From NCBI GenBank assembly GCA_009838735.1, contig VXQZ01000005.1, forward strand, positions 1 to 35,220: a stretch of 35,220 nucleotides of DNA, read 5' to 3'. Below are positions 9,070 through 17,940 of the stretch, piece by piece; the first letter of the stretch is position 1, and every line of letters begins with the position of its first letter. The notes beneath the pieces were generated by a model. That model had not been told where the DNA came from and made no database searches. It was given only the letters and a program-made list of their open reading frames with translations. The stretch comes from Chloroflexota bacterium (GTDB lineage Bacteria; Chloroflexota; Dehalococcoidia; Bin125). A program made the position numbers and the translations under genes.

Positions 9070-10922
9070 CGACTCCCGGGGGCGGCGAATGGCAGCCACG
9101 TCCTGTGCGCCGGATTGGCGAACCTCCGCCTAAGACTGCTCGGCGTTCCCGGCGTGTGCGCCGTCCGGCACCGAGTGCGCCATTCGATCCCGAGACAGAG
9201 GCGGCTCCAGCACCGGTGCCCGAGCCTCCGCGCCGCGTCAGCCAACCGCAGGGTCCAGGGAGCCGACTGCCGCCGGGCGCGTCCCAACCTGGCGGCAGCG
9301 GGCTTGGCATCTTGCTGGTTCTGGTCATTGCTGCCTTGCTCGCCGCCGTCGTCATTGTGCTGTTCTTCGAGCCGGGCCTGATCGATACCAGTTTCAATAC
9401 CGACAGCGAGACTGCGGCCGAGACCGAGGCGGACGGTGCGCCCCTCCTGGTGCCGGCCTCGTTCGAATCGCGATTGATGCGACAAGTGCCGGCGATTCCC
9501 GATGTGCTTGGTGTTGCCTCGCCGATTTACGAGGTGAAGGTGCCGGAGGGACACGTTGGACCGTTCGAGTTCACATTGCGTCTGACGACTCCAACGCAGG
9601 ACGCGCGGAATCTGGGAGCGTATAGCTGGAATGGACAAGACTGGGTCCGGTTGGGGGATGCTGCGCTGAGCAGCGACGGCATTTCAGCGGGGATCACGCT
9701 GTCGAGTGCGCCCGACAACATTGCGATTCTTCGCCGGTTGCAGTTCCGCGACGTGATCGCGGGGCGAGTGCCGCGGGGCGAGGAACCGCAGTCAATCCTT
9801 GCCGGTTCGTTGACGATTCTGCATCCCGACGGCTGGCAGCCTGGCGCGGACGGTTCGCTGCTTGGCCTCGTCGATCTGCCGACGCCTGTGATCGCGCAGA
9901 ACGTCTGGCCGACCGTCTATGCGGACGCGGATCAGGCGGATCTGGTCAACGACATCCTGGCGTCGGACGATTTGCGCCGACAGCACATCGCGAACATTCA
10001 GCACGCGATTCAGAGCGGGCAGCACGATGGCGTCGATATCCACTACCTCCATGTGTCGCCGGCGCTTCGTTCGCAGTTCACTTCCTTCATCAGCGAGTTA
10101 GCGGACCGGTTGCATCGCGATGATCGAGGTGTTTCGGTTCACATTCCGATCAATGCCTCAGGTGGGATCGGCGAAGGCGCCTATGACCTGTCTCAACTTG
10201 GCGCGTCGGCGGACTTCATCGTGATCGAGCCGCCTCTCGATCCAACCGTGTTCCAGGCGGCAATTGACGCCTCGCTGCCGACGCTGTTGCAACGGATTGA
10301 ACCGAACAAGTTGCTGCTGGCCTTGCGGTCGAACGCCGTCGTTCGCTCGTCGGCAGGATTTTCAGAGATCTCCCAACGTGACGCGCTCGGAATCGCGTCG
10401 ATGCTGAGCATTCGCGAACCCGGACCCTATCTGCCGGGCTCACGAGTGACATTGCAAGGCAACTCGATCATGTTGGACAACCTTGCCGGTGGTATCCGCT
10501 GGGACAACGTCAATCGAGTCACTACGTTTACCTATCCCGATCAGACGGGGGCTGCAGTCACGATTTGGATCCACAATCGGTTCAGTGCGGCGTTTCATCT
10601 GATGGTGGTGTCCGAATGGGAACTGGGCGGCGTCTACATAGGCAACGCTTCGGCCGATCCGGCCAACGCGAACCTCTGGCCGGCGATCGCTGCATTCTTT
10701 GAGTCGGGGATTCCCAGCTTGCGCTTACCGAATGCGATCCTGTTCGACCCGATATTCAGCGTCGAGGGTGGCGAGCTGTCCGGCAACAGCGGCAGCGGCT
10801 GGCAATTCTGGGACCTCCCGAGTAACGCCGGCGACTATCGCGCCCAGCTCGTCGTCTCGGACGGCGATGTTCGGGTCGGTCATGTGATTACGGTTCCCGT
10901 CAGGGCGGAGGCGTCCGAGTAA
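9066..10922 (+). CDS. Membrane-anchored protein with degenerate glycoside hydrolase 18-like domain
   Basis: A 618-residue protein with a proline- and arginine-rich cytoplasmic head (1-75) and one membrane segment (about 80-102), followed by a large extracellular part. After a beta-rich region (about 150-250) comes a TIM-barrel-like section. DGVDIHYL (321-328) sits where GH18 chitinases have DxxDxDxE, but His326 and Leu328 replace the last Asp and the catalytic Glu. The barrel-closing ELGGVYIGNASADPANANLW is GH18-like, and an Ig/PKD-like beta tail ends it. I infer a non-catalytic glycan-binding or structural role. The start is GTG 9066 within GTGA, overlapping the protease stop, so the pair is coupled; rsmD begins in its stop (TAATG). 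Confidence 0.55.
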   Translation: MTTPGGGEWQPRPVRRIGEPPPKTARRSRRVRRPAPSAPFDPETEAAPAPVPEPPRRVSQPQGPGSRLPPGASQPGGSGLGILLVLVIAALLAAVVIVLFFEPGLIDTSFNTDSETAAETEADGAPLLVPASFESRLMRQVPAIPDVLGVASPIYEVKVPEGHVGPFEFTLRLTTPTQDARNLGAYSWNGQDWVRLGDAALSSDGISAGITLSSAPDNIAILRRLQFRDVIAGRVPRGEEPQSILAGSLTILHPDGWQPGADGSLLGLVDLPTPVIAQNVWPTVYADADQADLVNDILASDDLRRQHIANIQHAIQSGQHDGVDIHYLHVSPALRSQFTSFISELADRLHRDDRGVSVHIPINASGGIGEGAYDLSQLGASADFIVIEPPLDPTVFQAAIDASLPTLLQRIEPNKLLLALRSNAVVRSSAGFSEISQRDALGIASMLSIREPGPYLPGSRVTLQGNSIMLDNLAGGIRWDNVNRVTTFTYPDQTGAAVTIWIHNRFSAAFHLMVVSEWELGGVYIGNASADPANANLWPAIAAFFESGIPSLRLPNAILFDPIFSVEGGELSGNSGSGWQFWDLPSNAGDYRAQLVVSDGDVRVGHVITVPVRAEASE

Positions 10923-11503
10923 TGCCCGGATCTCATGCACGCGTCGTGGGAGGATCACTGGCCGGCAGAAGACTTCGTTCGCCGGCCAACGGAACCAGAC
11001 CGGCCACGGCAATCGTCAGATCGTCGATCTTCGACCGACCCGCGATCCGCGACATCGTGGAGCACGCGCGTGTTGTTGACCTGTACGCGGGCGCGGGGTA
11101 TCTGGGGATTGAGGCTCTGAGCCGTGGAGCAGAGAGCGTGGACTTTGTCGAGCGCAATGGAGCGGCGTGCGCCGTCATCAGACGAAACCTGGAGGAGCTT
11201 GGCTTGACCCGGCATGCACGGGTACATCGATTGCCGGTGGAGCGCTGCTTTTCCCGGATACCACTCGATCCCGACCTGATCTTCATTGATCCCCCGTATC
11301 GGGTGGATGCACTGCCTGTGATCGAGGAACTGTCGCGGCGCGCGAACTTTCCCGAGGGCGCCCTGGCAGTCTGGCGACGCCAGGTCAGGGCGTCGGGAGG
11401 ACTGCGGCCGCCGCCTGAACGCATCGGCGGACTAGTACGGATTGATCAACGGCGCTATGGTGACGGCGCTATCGACACGTATCGCGCGGAGGCCTCGACA
11501 TGA
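10922..11503 (+). CDS. rsmD: RsmD-like 16S rRNA (guanine-N2)-methyltransferase
   Basis: The 193-residue SAM-dependent methyltransferase is predicted to methylate G966 of 16S rRNA. Visible motifs are the N-terminal RVVGGSLAGRRLRSP with TRPATAIVRSSIFD, the SAM-binding VVDLYAGAGYLGIEALSRGA, an ERNGAA acidic loop, and the catalytic DPPY in IFIDPPYRVD (near residue 120). The gene starts inside the upstream stop codon (TAATG) and ends in an ATGA overlap with coaD. The rsmD-coaD pair is conserved in many bacteria and supports both assignments. The N-terminal PxxDRVRExLFN element is slightly degenerate here (AIVRSSIFD), but length and the core are normal. Confidence 0.88.
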   Translation: MPGSHARVVGGSLAGRRLRSPANGTRPATAIVRSSIFDRPAIRDIVEHARVVDLYAGAGYLGIEALSRGAESVDFVERNGAACAVIRRNLEELGLTRHARVHRLPVERCFSRIPLDPDLIFIDPPYRVDALPVIEELSRRANFPEGALAVWRRQVRASGGLRPPPERIGGLVRIDQRRYGDGAIDTYRAEAST

Positions 11504-11982
11504 CGATCGCGCTCTATCCCGGCGGTTTCGACCCCATCACCAACGGCCACCTTGACATCGTGCAGCGCGCAGCAGGCATGTTCGACGAAGTCGTCATGGC
11601 CATCTATCCGCGTTCCAGCGAGACATTCGACGTCGACGAGCGTCTGGCGATGATCGAGGGAGCGACGAGCCACTGTCCCAACGTCCGCGCCGCGAAGTTC
11701 ACGGGTCTGGTCGTCAACTTCGCAGACGAAGTAGGCGCCAGCGTGCTCGTTCGCGGTATTCGCGCGGTCACTGGCTTCGAAGCGGAATTCGACATGGCGT
11801 TGATGAACAAGAAGATGGCGCCGCATATCGAGTCAGTGTTCCTGATGGCGGGACACAAGCATCTGTTCATCTCGGCCAGCAGAATCCGGGAGCTGGCATC
11901 ACTCAGACAAGCGGTCGATGACCTGGTGCCGGCGAACGTCAACGAAGCCCTGATCGAGCGCTACGGTCCGCCCGGGCGTTGA
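11500..11982 (+). CDS. coaD: Phosphopantetheine adenylyltransferase
   Basis: The 160-residue enzyme carries out the penultimate step of coenzyme A synthesis, transferring AMP from ATP to 4'-phosphopantetheine. It has the nucleotidyltransferase signature YPGGFDPITNGHLDI (T/HxGH as TNGH, residues 15-18), LVRGIRAVTGFEAEFDMALMN near 83-103, and the C-terminal ISASRIRELA, a small variant of the usual ISSSxVRE motif. The start ATGA overlaps the rsmD stop by four bases. After its TGA a short spacer with a TAG in the next gene's frame leads to the coiled-coil gene. Confidence 0.94.
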   Translation: MTIALYPGGFDPITNGHLDIVQRAAGMFDEVVMAIYPRSSETFDVDERLAMIEGATSHCPNVRAAKFTGLVVNFADEVGASVLVRGIRAVTGFEAEFDMALMNKKMAPHIESVFLMAGHKHLFISASRIRELASLRQAVDDLVPANVNEALIERYGPPGR

Positions 11983-12054
11983 GCCATTCCGCGATCCGAT
12001 CCTGGAGGCCTGCGCTAGAGTCGAAACAGGCGGGACGCTGGGCCGGAGTTCAAG

Positions 12055-12639
12055 ATCGACCTCCTCGAACTAATCGACCAGATAGAGAACGCGGTGCTGG
12101 ACGGACGGCGAAGCCGGTTTGGCTCCGGTTGGACCGTTGACCGAGAGCAATTGCTCGACCTGATCGACCGGCTGCGGATGGCTGCTCCTGCCTCGGCCGA
12201 TCAGGCCCAACGGTTGCTCGAAGAACGAGAACGGCTGCTCCAGCAAACACAGGAAGAGGCGGCAGTCCTTGCGCAACAGGCGCGGCTGGATGCTGAGCAG
12301 CAGGTTTCTGTCCACGAATTGGTCCAGGCTGCCGAGACTCGCGCACAGAGCATTGTTGACCAGGCGCACCAATCGGCGACCGAGACGATTACTCGGGCGA
12401 ACCAGGAAGCGGCGGCAGTCCGCGGACAGGCGACCACAGAGGCGGTCTCGCAGGCGCTAGAGGCCGACCGCTATTCGCTGGAGCTGTTGCGACGACTTAA
12501 CGATCAGCTGAGGACCATGCAGACCTCGGTCACTGGGGCCGTCGACCAGCTGGAACTCAAGGTCCAACAGGGCGAGCAATCGCAGGCCGTCGACCAGCGC
12601 GACGAGGCGGCACGCCGCGCGCTCACGAGTGAGTCGTAA
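12055..12639 (+). CDS. Coiled-coil protein (ATP synthase B subunit-like/DivIVA-like), probable ATC start
   Basis: A 194-residue, almost entirely helical protein rich in Glu, Gln and Ala, predicted as a long coiled coil (about residues 55-185) with no membrane segment. The N-terminus IDLLELIDQIENAV and the repeated DLIDRLRMA at about 35-43 look like one conserved unit. That unit is cut in half if translation begins at the first standard start, GTG 12094. Between the in-frame TAG (12016-12018) and 12094 there is no ATG, GTG or TTG. GGAG at 12045-12048 is six bases before ATC 12055, so I choose ATC. Its location behind coaD matches a gene seen in Chloroflexota-like genomes. The function is unknown, possibly in cell envelope or division scaffolding. 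Confidence 0.6.
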   Translation: MDLLELIDQIENAVLDGRRSRFGSGWTVDREQLLDLIDRLRMAAPASADQAQRLLEERERLLQQTQEEAAVLAQQARLDAEQQVSVHELVQAAETRAQSIVDQAHQSATETITRANQEAAAVRGQATTEAVSQALEADRYSLELLRRLNDQLRTMQTSVTGAVDQLELKVQQGEQSQAVDQRDEAARRALTSES

Positions 12640-12678
12640 GCAGCTGGGTTGGGTCGCTGGATCGGAAGGAGCAGCTCT

Positions 12679-12704
12679 GTCACTCCGGCCTCGGCCGGAG
12701 TGAC
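12679..12704. terminator. Perfect 12-bp palindrome between convergent genes
   Basis: GTCACTCCGGCC, two-base spacer TC, GGCCGGAGTGAC. The 12-bp perfect stem lies in the 89-base gap between the coiled-coil gene (plus) and aroF (minus), the last gene of the large aromatic operon. It is well placed as a bidirectional transcription end, but neither side has a T-run, so intrinsic termination is uncertain. This sequence type is also seen as a dispersed palindrome in GC-rich genomes. Confidence 0.5.
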
Positions 12705-12728
12705 GATTCGTAGACCTAACGCCGTCCG

Positions 12729-13778
12729 TTAGTCAGCGACGGCAGCGAGCTGGGGCTGCGGTGCGAGCGGATGACCGACCGCCTCACCGACCCGCTCGAG
12801 TGAGCGCATCAGAGAATCGAAGTTCTCCAGTGTCAGCGACTGCGGACCATCGGAGAGTGCGTGGTCGGGGTTGGGGTGAACCTCAACCATCAACCCGTCG
12901 GCGCCGACCGCCATCGAGGCACGGGCCATCGGATCGACCAGGTACCAGTGACCGGTGCCATGAGCCGGATCACTGACGATCGGCAAGTGGCTGAGCCGCT
13001 TGACCACCGGGATGGCCGAGAGGTCGAGCGTGTTACGGGTGGCAGTCTCGAAGGTGCGGATGCCGCGTTCGCAAAGGATGACGTCGCGGTTGCCCTTGGC
13101 CATGATGTACTCCGCGGCGAGCAACCACTCATCGATCGTTGCGGAGAGGCCGCGCTTGAGCATCACCGGCTTACGAGCCAGACCAACCTCGTCAAGCAGC
13201 ATGAAGTTCTGCATGTTGCGGGTGCCGATCTGGAGGATGTCGGCGTAGCGTGCGACGAGCTCGACGTCGCGAGCTTCCATCACCTCGGTGATGACCGGTA
13301 GACCCGTTGCCTCGCGGGCAGCGGCAAGGTGCTGCAGACCTTCTTCGCCCAGACCGCGGAACGCGTACGGCGACGTGCGAGGCTTGAACGCGCCGCCGCG
13401 CAAGATCTGCGCGCCCGATGCCGCAACGGCCCTGGCCGTTGTGACCATATGCTCCTCGTTCTCGATCGAACAGGGGCCGGCCATGACGACCATGGTCCCG
13501 TCGCCGATCTTGACGCCGCCGACATCGATGACGGTGTCTTCCTTCTGGAACTCTCTCCCGGTGAGCTTGTACGGACGCGAGATCGCGATGACCTCGTCGA
13601 CGCCGCTCATCCGACCCATCTGCGCGCGGATGTCGGGATCGCCAATGACTCCGACGGCGCCGATTACGACGCGTTCCTTGCCCGGGGACAGGTGGCCCTC
13701 GAGATTGAATTCCTTCAGTCGCGCGAGCACGCCGCGAACTTCTTCGTCGGTCGCGCCCATTCTCATGACAATCAGCAT
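12729..13778 (-). CDS. aroF: 3-deoxy-7-phosphoheptulonate (DAHP) synthase, type Ibeta
   Basis: The 349-residue enzyme joins phosphoenolpyruvate and erythrose 4-phosphate, the first committed step to all aromatic amino acids. Residues 1-70 ([14 protein letters not shown] to RPYKL) form the ferredoxin-like regulatory domain typical of Thermotoga-style type Ibeta enzymes, where it carries tyrosine feedback. The barrel shows [62 protein letters not shown] and [17 protein letters not shown]. These cover the metal-binding Cys, His, Glu and Asp. GAAGGTG six bases before ATG is a fair ribosome-binding site. It is the last gene of the minus-strand aromatic cluster, 16 bases after aroH. Confidence 0.94.
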   Translation of the reverse strand: MLIVMRMGATDEEVRGVLARLKEFNLEGHLSPGKERVVIGAVGVIGDPDIRAQMGRMSGVDEVIAISRPYKLTGREFQKEDTVIDVGGVKIGDGTMVVMAGPCSIENEEHMVTTARAVAASGAQILRGGAFKPRTSPYAFRGLGEEGLQHLAAAREATGLPVITEVMEARDVELVARYADILQIGTRNMQNFMLLDEVGLARKPVMLKRGLSATIDEWLLAAEYIMAKGNRDVILCERGIRTFETATRNTLDLSAIPVVKRLSHLPIVSDPAHGTGHWYLVDPMARASMAVGADGLMVEVHPNPDHALSDGPQSLTLENFDSLMRSLERVGEAVGHPLAPQPQLAAVAD

Positions 13779-13794
13779 GTCGTCACCTTCTCGC

Positions 13795-14259
13795 TCACTC
13801 GCTGTACGGTTCGGGATCTCCCCTGAATTGTCTCAGGAAATCGCCGACCGAACTTGATGATTCTGTGTTAACCGTTAAGTCTGTTCGCAACTCTCTAGCG
13901 CCGCGCAGATAGATGTGCTGGACCTGGTTCTGCCGGAGCGGGGTGTTGACATGCAACAGAATCCGCAAGCAGGACGGTAACGAGCCAGGCACCTGCATCT
14001 CGTGCCCGCACATCAGGGCGGCGTGACTCCACTTGAATGTGAGGCGCGCCGCCACCGCGGGGAACTCGGCGTTCAGGTCAGGAGTGGTCGTAAACCACAC
14101 CGAAGCCACTTCGCTCGATTCGATGTCGTTGGCGACGATCATCTCTGCGAGCAATTCCTCGGTCGCTTCGATGATGTCGGCGCGCGTGTTGGCTTCAACG
14201 GTTGTCGCACCGCGAATGCCGCGCAAGCGCCAGACAGGCTCGGAATCAGATGTGGCCAT
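13795..14259 (-). CDS. aroH: Chorismate mutase, AroH class
   Basis: The 154-residue product is a monofunctional trimeric chorismate mutase that makes prephenate for tyrosine and phenylalanine. Family motifs are [13 protein letters not shown] near residue 12-24 (active-site Arg), [20 protein letters not shown] near 88-107 (active-site Glu and Arg), and [15 protein letters not shown] near 118-132 (Tyr and Arg). A C-terminal extension of about 20 residues is rich in Ser and Asp/Glu and is unremarkable. The frame is open for about 20 codons upstream but has no good alternative start, so ATG 14259 is used. Position between trpA and aroF fits a shared aromatic operon. Confidence 0.93.
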   Translation of the reverse strand: MATSDSEPVWRLRGIRGATTVEANTRADIIEATEELLAEMIVANDIESSEVASVWFTTTPDLNAEFPAVAARLTFKWSHAALMCGHEMQVPGSLPSCLRILLHVNTPLRQNQVQHIYLRGARELRTDLTVNTESSSSVGDFLRQFRGDPEPYSE

Positions 14260-14261
14260 CG

Positions 14262-14439
14262 TCAGGTGTTCAGTCGTTCCCAGCGGGTCGGCGTGGGGGT
14301 GGTCAGAGTTGCAGCGGTGCGATCAGCGATTCGACGAATCTCGTCGGCACGCGATCTAGCGACCGGCCTCAAAGATGCCGGCCGCGGAGATATAGACGCA
14401 GTCAACGAACATTGGAACCGTCCGGGTTCGGTCGCTCAT
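14262..14439 (-). pseudogene. Small ORF between trpA and aroH, apparently broken by one frameshift
   Basis: ATG 14439 overlaps the trpA TGA (ATGA) and encodes 27 residues (MSDRTRTVPM... to FEAGR) before TAG at 14356-14358. Directly across that stop, the adjacent frame reads on in good codon use as RADEIRRIADRTAATLTTPT and ends at TGA 14264-14262, two bases before the aroH ATG. Joined by a one-base shift, the two halves would be a peptide of about 57 residues that fills the gap exactly with operon-style junctions. I do not recognise it. It may be a pseudogene, a programmed frameshift, a base-call error, or simply spacer. Confidence 0.3.
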
Positions 14440-15311
14440 GTGGCTGTCTCTTCACTCCGGCGGCCAGTGACCACCTCGAGGTAGTGTTCGACGGCAGCCG
14501 CCCTGGCCCCGTCGGGCGCCGACGCAATCGTTGCGGTCAGCGCTGAACCGATGATAGCAGCGGGTACCAAATTGCCGACCTGTTCGACGTGTTCTCGCCG
14601 ACTGATGCCGAATCCGACTGCCAACGGCGTGTCAGTCAGCATGCTGACACGTGAGACGAATGCCTCAAAGTCGCGTGCCACCTCATCGCGCGCTCCGGTC
14701 ACGCCGGTCAGCGAGACGAGATAGATGAAGCCGGCGGCCCGCTCGGCCACGGCCGCGATTCGCTTCTCGGTCGAGGTTGGCGCCAGCAGGTAGATCAGTG
14801 CGATGCCGTGGTTGGCAAGCACTTCGCGTGCCGCGTCCGATTCGTCGACGGGCAGATCGACGACGATGATCCCGTCGACCCCGGCCTCGGCAGCTCTCCG
14901 CGCGAGCGGTTCCAGTGGCTGGGCGAGTGCATCGCCGGGGTCCGCTTCGCTGGATGGTGTCGACGACCCATACGAGAGAAACGGGTTGAGATAGCCCATC
15001 AAGGTGACAGGGACATCGGGGTCCGTCTGCCGTGCGACTCGGCAGGCCTCGAGCGCAGTTTCAATCGTGGCGCCGGCATTGAGCGCCACCGTGTAGGCGT
15101 CCTGATGCACCGGACCATCGGCCAGCGGGTCGGAAAACGGGACGCCGATCTCGAAACCGCCAGCGCCTCCACGGAGAGCGGCACGGACCAGATCGGGTGT
15201 TTCCTGCGGCGTGGGAAAGCCGGCGGTCAGAAACGGGAAGACGAGCGGACCATCGCCCCGCCCGCTGGAGGCTGCAAACGCTTCGCGAAACCGGGCTCCG
15301 AGTTCAGACAT
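14436..15311 (-). CDS. trpA: Tryptophan synthase alpha subunit
   Basis: The 291-residue alpha subunit cleaves indole-3-glycerol phosphate to indole and glyceraldehyde 3-phosphate, and passes indole to TrpB. It shows PFLTAGFPTPQET near residue 25, GGFEIGVPFSDPLADGPVHQ with catalytic Glu and Asp (near 51-70), and LMGYLNPFLSYG. A VDGIIVVDLP, LAPTST and VGFGISRREHVEQV follow. It is slightly longer than the usual 265-270 because of an insert after FLSYG (SSTPSSEADPGDAL) in the alpha loop 6 region that contacts the beta subunit. Unusually, a CPBP protease gene, not trpB, precedes it directly (9 bases). Confidence 0.95.
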   Translation of the reverse strand: MSELGARFREAFAASSGRGDGPLVFPFLTAGFPTPQETPDLVRAALRGGAGGFEIGVPFSDPLADGPVHQDAYTVALNAGATIETALEACRVARQTDPDVPVTLMGYLNPFLSYGSSTPSSEADPGDALAQPLEPLARRAAEAGVDGIIVVDLPVDESDAAREVLANHGIALIYLLAPTSTEKRIAAVAERAAGFIYLVSLTGVTGARDEVARDFEAFVSRVSMLTDTPLAVGFGISRREHVEQVGNLVPAAIIGSALTATIASAPDGARAAAVEHYLEVVTGRRSEETAT

Positions 15312-15320
15312 GCCGATCTC

Positions 15321-16076
15321 TCATCCAAGCTGTTGTACCAGCGTCGCCGAGAATCCGATTACGTTGAAGCCAAAGTGAGCGATTGAGGCGGCAGTGAGCG
15401 ATTCAGTGCGGATGTACACGATCCCCAGGACGACGCCGGCGATGGCGAAGGGGATCAAACTGCCCAGATCGGCATGTAGCGCCGAGAAGACTGCCGCTGA
15501 GACGACGAATGCCGGAATCATGCCCCAGTGCGGCCGGAGCCCACCGAGGACGAAGCCGCGCGCGAAGGCCTCCTCGTAGATCGGCGCGCAGACGATCACC
15601 AGGATCCCCAATGCGACCACGACCGATGTGTGAATGAAGAGGCGATCGTCGTCGATCGTCGATTGCGGTTCCAACGACTCGAGACCGGCGGCGGTGATGA
15701 TCGCCGTGTAGGCATACAACACGGCGTAGATCGCGAGCAGGCCACCGATCGCCCACGCGATGTCGGACCCACCCGGGCGCCGCCACGAGATGAGGCGCGA
15801 TTGATTCCTGCGGCGCAAGATCAACTTGGGCAGAATGAACCAGCCGAGGATGCCCGCGGCTCCCTGGCCAATCACGAACACCAACAGTCCCGTCTCGCTG
15901 GCTGCTTCGTCGGCCTCATCGATCGCGGCCACCAGGGCGCCGGTGATCAGTAGCACGACCAACCAGGCCAGCGTGCAGATCAGGCCCCAGCCGACCAGTT
16001 TGAAGCCCTCGAGGCCGCGGTCTTCAGGTGGTTGCTGTTGCGCCTCGCCGGACTCAGCGCCCTGAGACTGCGTCAC
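15321..16076 (-). CDS. CPBP family intramembrane glutamic protease
   Basis: A 251-residue membrane protein of the CAAX protease/bacteriocin-processing (CPBP, ABI) family. A hydrophilic head rich in Gln and Glu (1-25) is followed by about six to seven membrane segments. The family's active-site motifs are intact: EEAFARGFVLGGL near residue 168-180 (EExxxR), FSALHAD near 200-206 (FxxxH) and a final HFGFNVIGF (HxxxN-like). Members cut substrates inside the membrane; most bacterial ones have unknown targets. The GTG start lies two bases after the trpB stop and the gene ends nine bases before trpA, so it is cotranscribed with, and splits, the trpB-trpA pair. Confidence 0.87.
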   Translation of the reverse strand: MTQSQGAESGEAQQQPPEDRGLEGFKLVGWGLICTLAWLVVLLITGALVAAIDEADEAASETGLLVFVIGQGAAGILGWFILPKLILRRRNQSRLISWRRPGGSDIAWAIGGLLAIYAVLYAYTAIITAAGLESLEPQSTIDDDRLFIHTSVVVALGILVIVCAPIYEEAFARGFVLGGLRPHWGMIPAFVVSAAVFSALHADLGSLIPFAIAGVVLGIVYIRTESLTAASIAHFGFNVIGFSATLVQQLG

Positions 16077-16078
16077 AA

Positions 16079-17260
16079 CTAGCGCTCTCGCGCGGCCAGC
16101 GCGTCCCTGACGATCTCGACATCTTTGTCGCCTCGACCGGACAGACCGATCAGGATGGTTTCTTCAGGCTGCATGGTGGGTGCGATTTTGGTGGCGTAGG
16201 CGATCGCGTGGGCGGTTTCGAGAGCGGGGATGATGCCCTCGGTCTCGGACAGGAGCTTGAGGCCATCGAGCGCTTCGTCGTCGGTGACCGAGACGTACTC
16301 TGCGCGTTCCGTCAGCATCAGCCAGGCGTGTTCGGGTCCGACGCCGGGGTAGTCGAGACCGGCGGAGATCGAATGCGCCTCGGTGATCTGGCCGTGCTCA
16401 TCCTGGAGGACGTAGGTTCGCGTCCCGTGCAGGACTCCGGGTGAGCCGGCGGACAGCGTTGCCGCGTGTCGGGCCTCGAGTCCTTCGCCGGCCGCTTCGA
16501 CGCCGATCAGGCGGACCGGATCGTCGATCAGCGGGTGGAACAGCCCGATTGCATTGCTGCCGCCGCCAACGCACGCAACGGCAACGTCGGGCAGCTTGCC
16601 GATTTTCTGCTGCAACTGTTCCCTGGCTTCTCGGCCGATGCAGGACTGCAGCTCGCGCACGATCACCGGATACGGGTGCGGACCGATCGCGCTGCCGATC
16701 AGATAGTGGGTCGTGCGCACATTGGTCACCCAGTCCCGAATCGACTCGTTGATCGCGTCCTTGAGGGTGCGCGCTCCCGACTTGACCGGGACAACCTTCG
16801 CTCCAAGCAGTCCCATGCGGAAGACGTTCAGTGCCTGGCGACGTACGTCTTCCTCGCCCATGTAGACGATGCACTCGATGCCGAATCTGGCGCAGGCTGT
16901 GGCTGTAGCGACTCCGTGCTGCCCGGCTCCGGTCTCGGCGATGATTCTCGGCTTGCCCATCCTCCGAGCGAGTAGCACCTGCCCCAACGCATTGTTGATC
17001 TTGTGTGCGCCGGTATGGGCCAGGTCCTCCCGCTTGAGCCAGATCTGCGCGCCGCCGAGCTGTTCCGAGAGTCGTTCTGCATGGGTCAATGGCGTTTCGC
17101 GGCCGACGTAGTCGCGCAACAAACCGTCGAGCTCGGCGCGGAACTCCGCGTCAGCCTGCGCTTGAGTCCAGGCCTCTTCCAACTCGGCCAGCGCGGGCAT
17201 CAGGGTTTCCGGCGCGAACTGCCCGCCGAAGGGTCCGAAGGCTCCAGTCTCTCTCGTCAC
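16079..17260 (-). CDS. trpB: Tryptophan synthase beta subunit
   Basis: The 393-residue PLP enzyme condenses indole with serine to tryptophan. The N-terminus [19 protein letters not shown] is classic TrpB1. HTGAHKINN supplies the PLP lysine (Lys87), KREDLAHTG precedes it, [12 protein letters not shown] and the phosphate loop [14 protein letters not shown] follow, and the C-terminus has [13 protein letters not shown] start at GTG 17260, which overlaps the trpF stop (GTGA). The frame is open 33 codons further upstream, but those residues are only antisense of trpF coding and unlike TrpB. The length is normal. Confidence 0.95.
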   Translation of the reverse strand: MTRETGAFGPFGGQFAPETLMPALAELEEAWTQAQADAEFRAELDGLLRDYVGRETPLTHAERLSEQLGGAQIWLKREDLAHTGAHKINNALGQVLLARRMGKPRIIAETGAGQHGVATATACARFGIECIVYMGEEDVRRQALNVFRMGLLGAKVVPVKSGARTLKDAINESIRDWVTNVRTTHYLIGSAIGPHPYPVIVRELQSCIGREAREQLQQKIGKLPDVAVACVGGGSNAIGLFHPLIDDPVRLIGVEAAGEGLEARHAATLSAGSPGVLHGTRTYVLQDEHGQITEAHSISAGLDYPGVGPEHAWLMLTERAEYVSVTDDEALDGLKLLSETEGIIPALETAHAIAYATKIAPTMQPEETILIGLSGRGDKDVEIVRDALAARER

Positions 17261-17940
17261 GACACATCCTCCGCTTTCGCCGCGGCGACAAACGCCCGGA
17301 TTTTCTCTCGGTCCTTGGTTCCGTCGGTTTCCAGGCCGGACGATGCATCGACAGCCCACGGCCGCACGGCGCGTACCGCTTGCGCCACGTTGTCGGGGTT
17401 GAGCCCTCCGGCCAGCACCAGCGGACGGTTCGAGGCCACTTCGGCTGCGATCGACCAGTCGATGCGTTGGCCCATTCCACCGCCCTGCTTCGACCTCGCG
17501 TCGAGCATGGTGATCGTTTTCGGGGCGCGATCGACCTCTCGGAGTACCGCTCCCGCGTCCATGCCGTCGGCCACGTGGACGACGCGAACGACTGCACGAC
17601 GGATTCTCGAAGCGAGGGCCGGATGCTCTCCTCCGCTGAGCTGGACCAGGTCGAGGTCGACCTGATCCAGCACCCGTTCGATTTCGTCAACCGACTGCCC
17701 GGCGAACACGCCAACCAGGAGGGGCTGATTGGCCGCATGGCGCTCGCGCTCTACGGCTTCCGTTGTCACTTCTGCAATCTCGACCCGAGGACCCAACTCG
17801 CGGCGAACGGCGCGCGCAACCTTGAGGTCGATCCGCCTAGGTGCGTCGGCGAAGATCATGCCGATCTCATCGGCTCCGGCCTCGCGCGCCCAGACGGCGT
17901 GTTCGACGGCTCGCACGGAACAGACCTTGACGAACGTCAT
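17257..17940 (-). CDS. trpF: Phosphoribosylanthranilate isomerase
   Basis: The 227-residue TIM-barrel enzyme isomerises phosphoribosyl anthranilate. The N-terminal VKVCSVR holds the catalytic Cys7-type residue, and [17 protein letters not shown] holds the catalytic Asp. [34 protein letters not shown] and AVDASSGLE are the usual strand-end motifs. The sequence is more divergent than other genes in the cluster: KVCSVR where most have KICG, and FADAPRRI where most have F...SPR. It is joined by four-base overlaps to trpC upstream (ATGA) and trpB downstream (GTGA). Confidence 0.9.
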   Translation of the reverse strand: MTFVKVCSVRAVEHAVWAREAGADEIGMIFADAPRRIDLKVARAVRRELGPRVEIAEVTTEAVERERHAANQPLLVGVFAGQSVDEIERVLDQVDLDLVQLSGGEHPALASRIRRAVVRVVHVADGMDAGAVLREVDRAPKTITMLDARSKQGGGMGQRIDWSIAAEVASNRPLVLAGGLNPDNVAQAVRAVRPWAVDASSGLETDGTKDREKIRAFVAAAKAEDVS

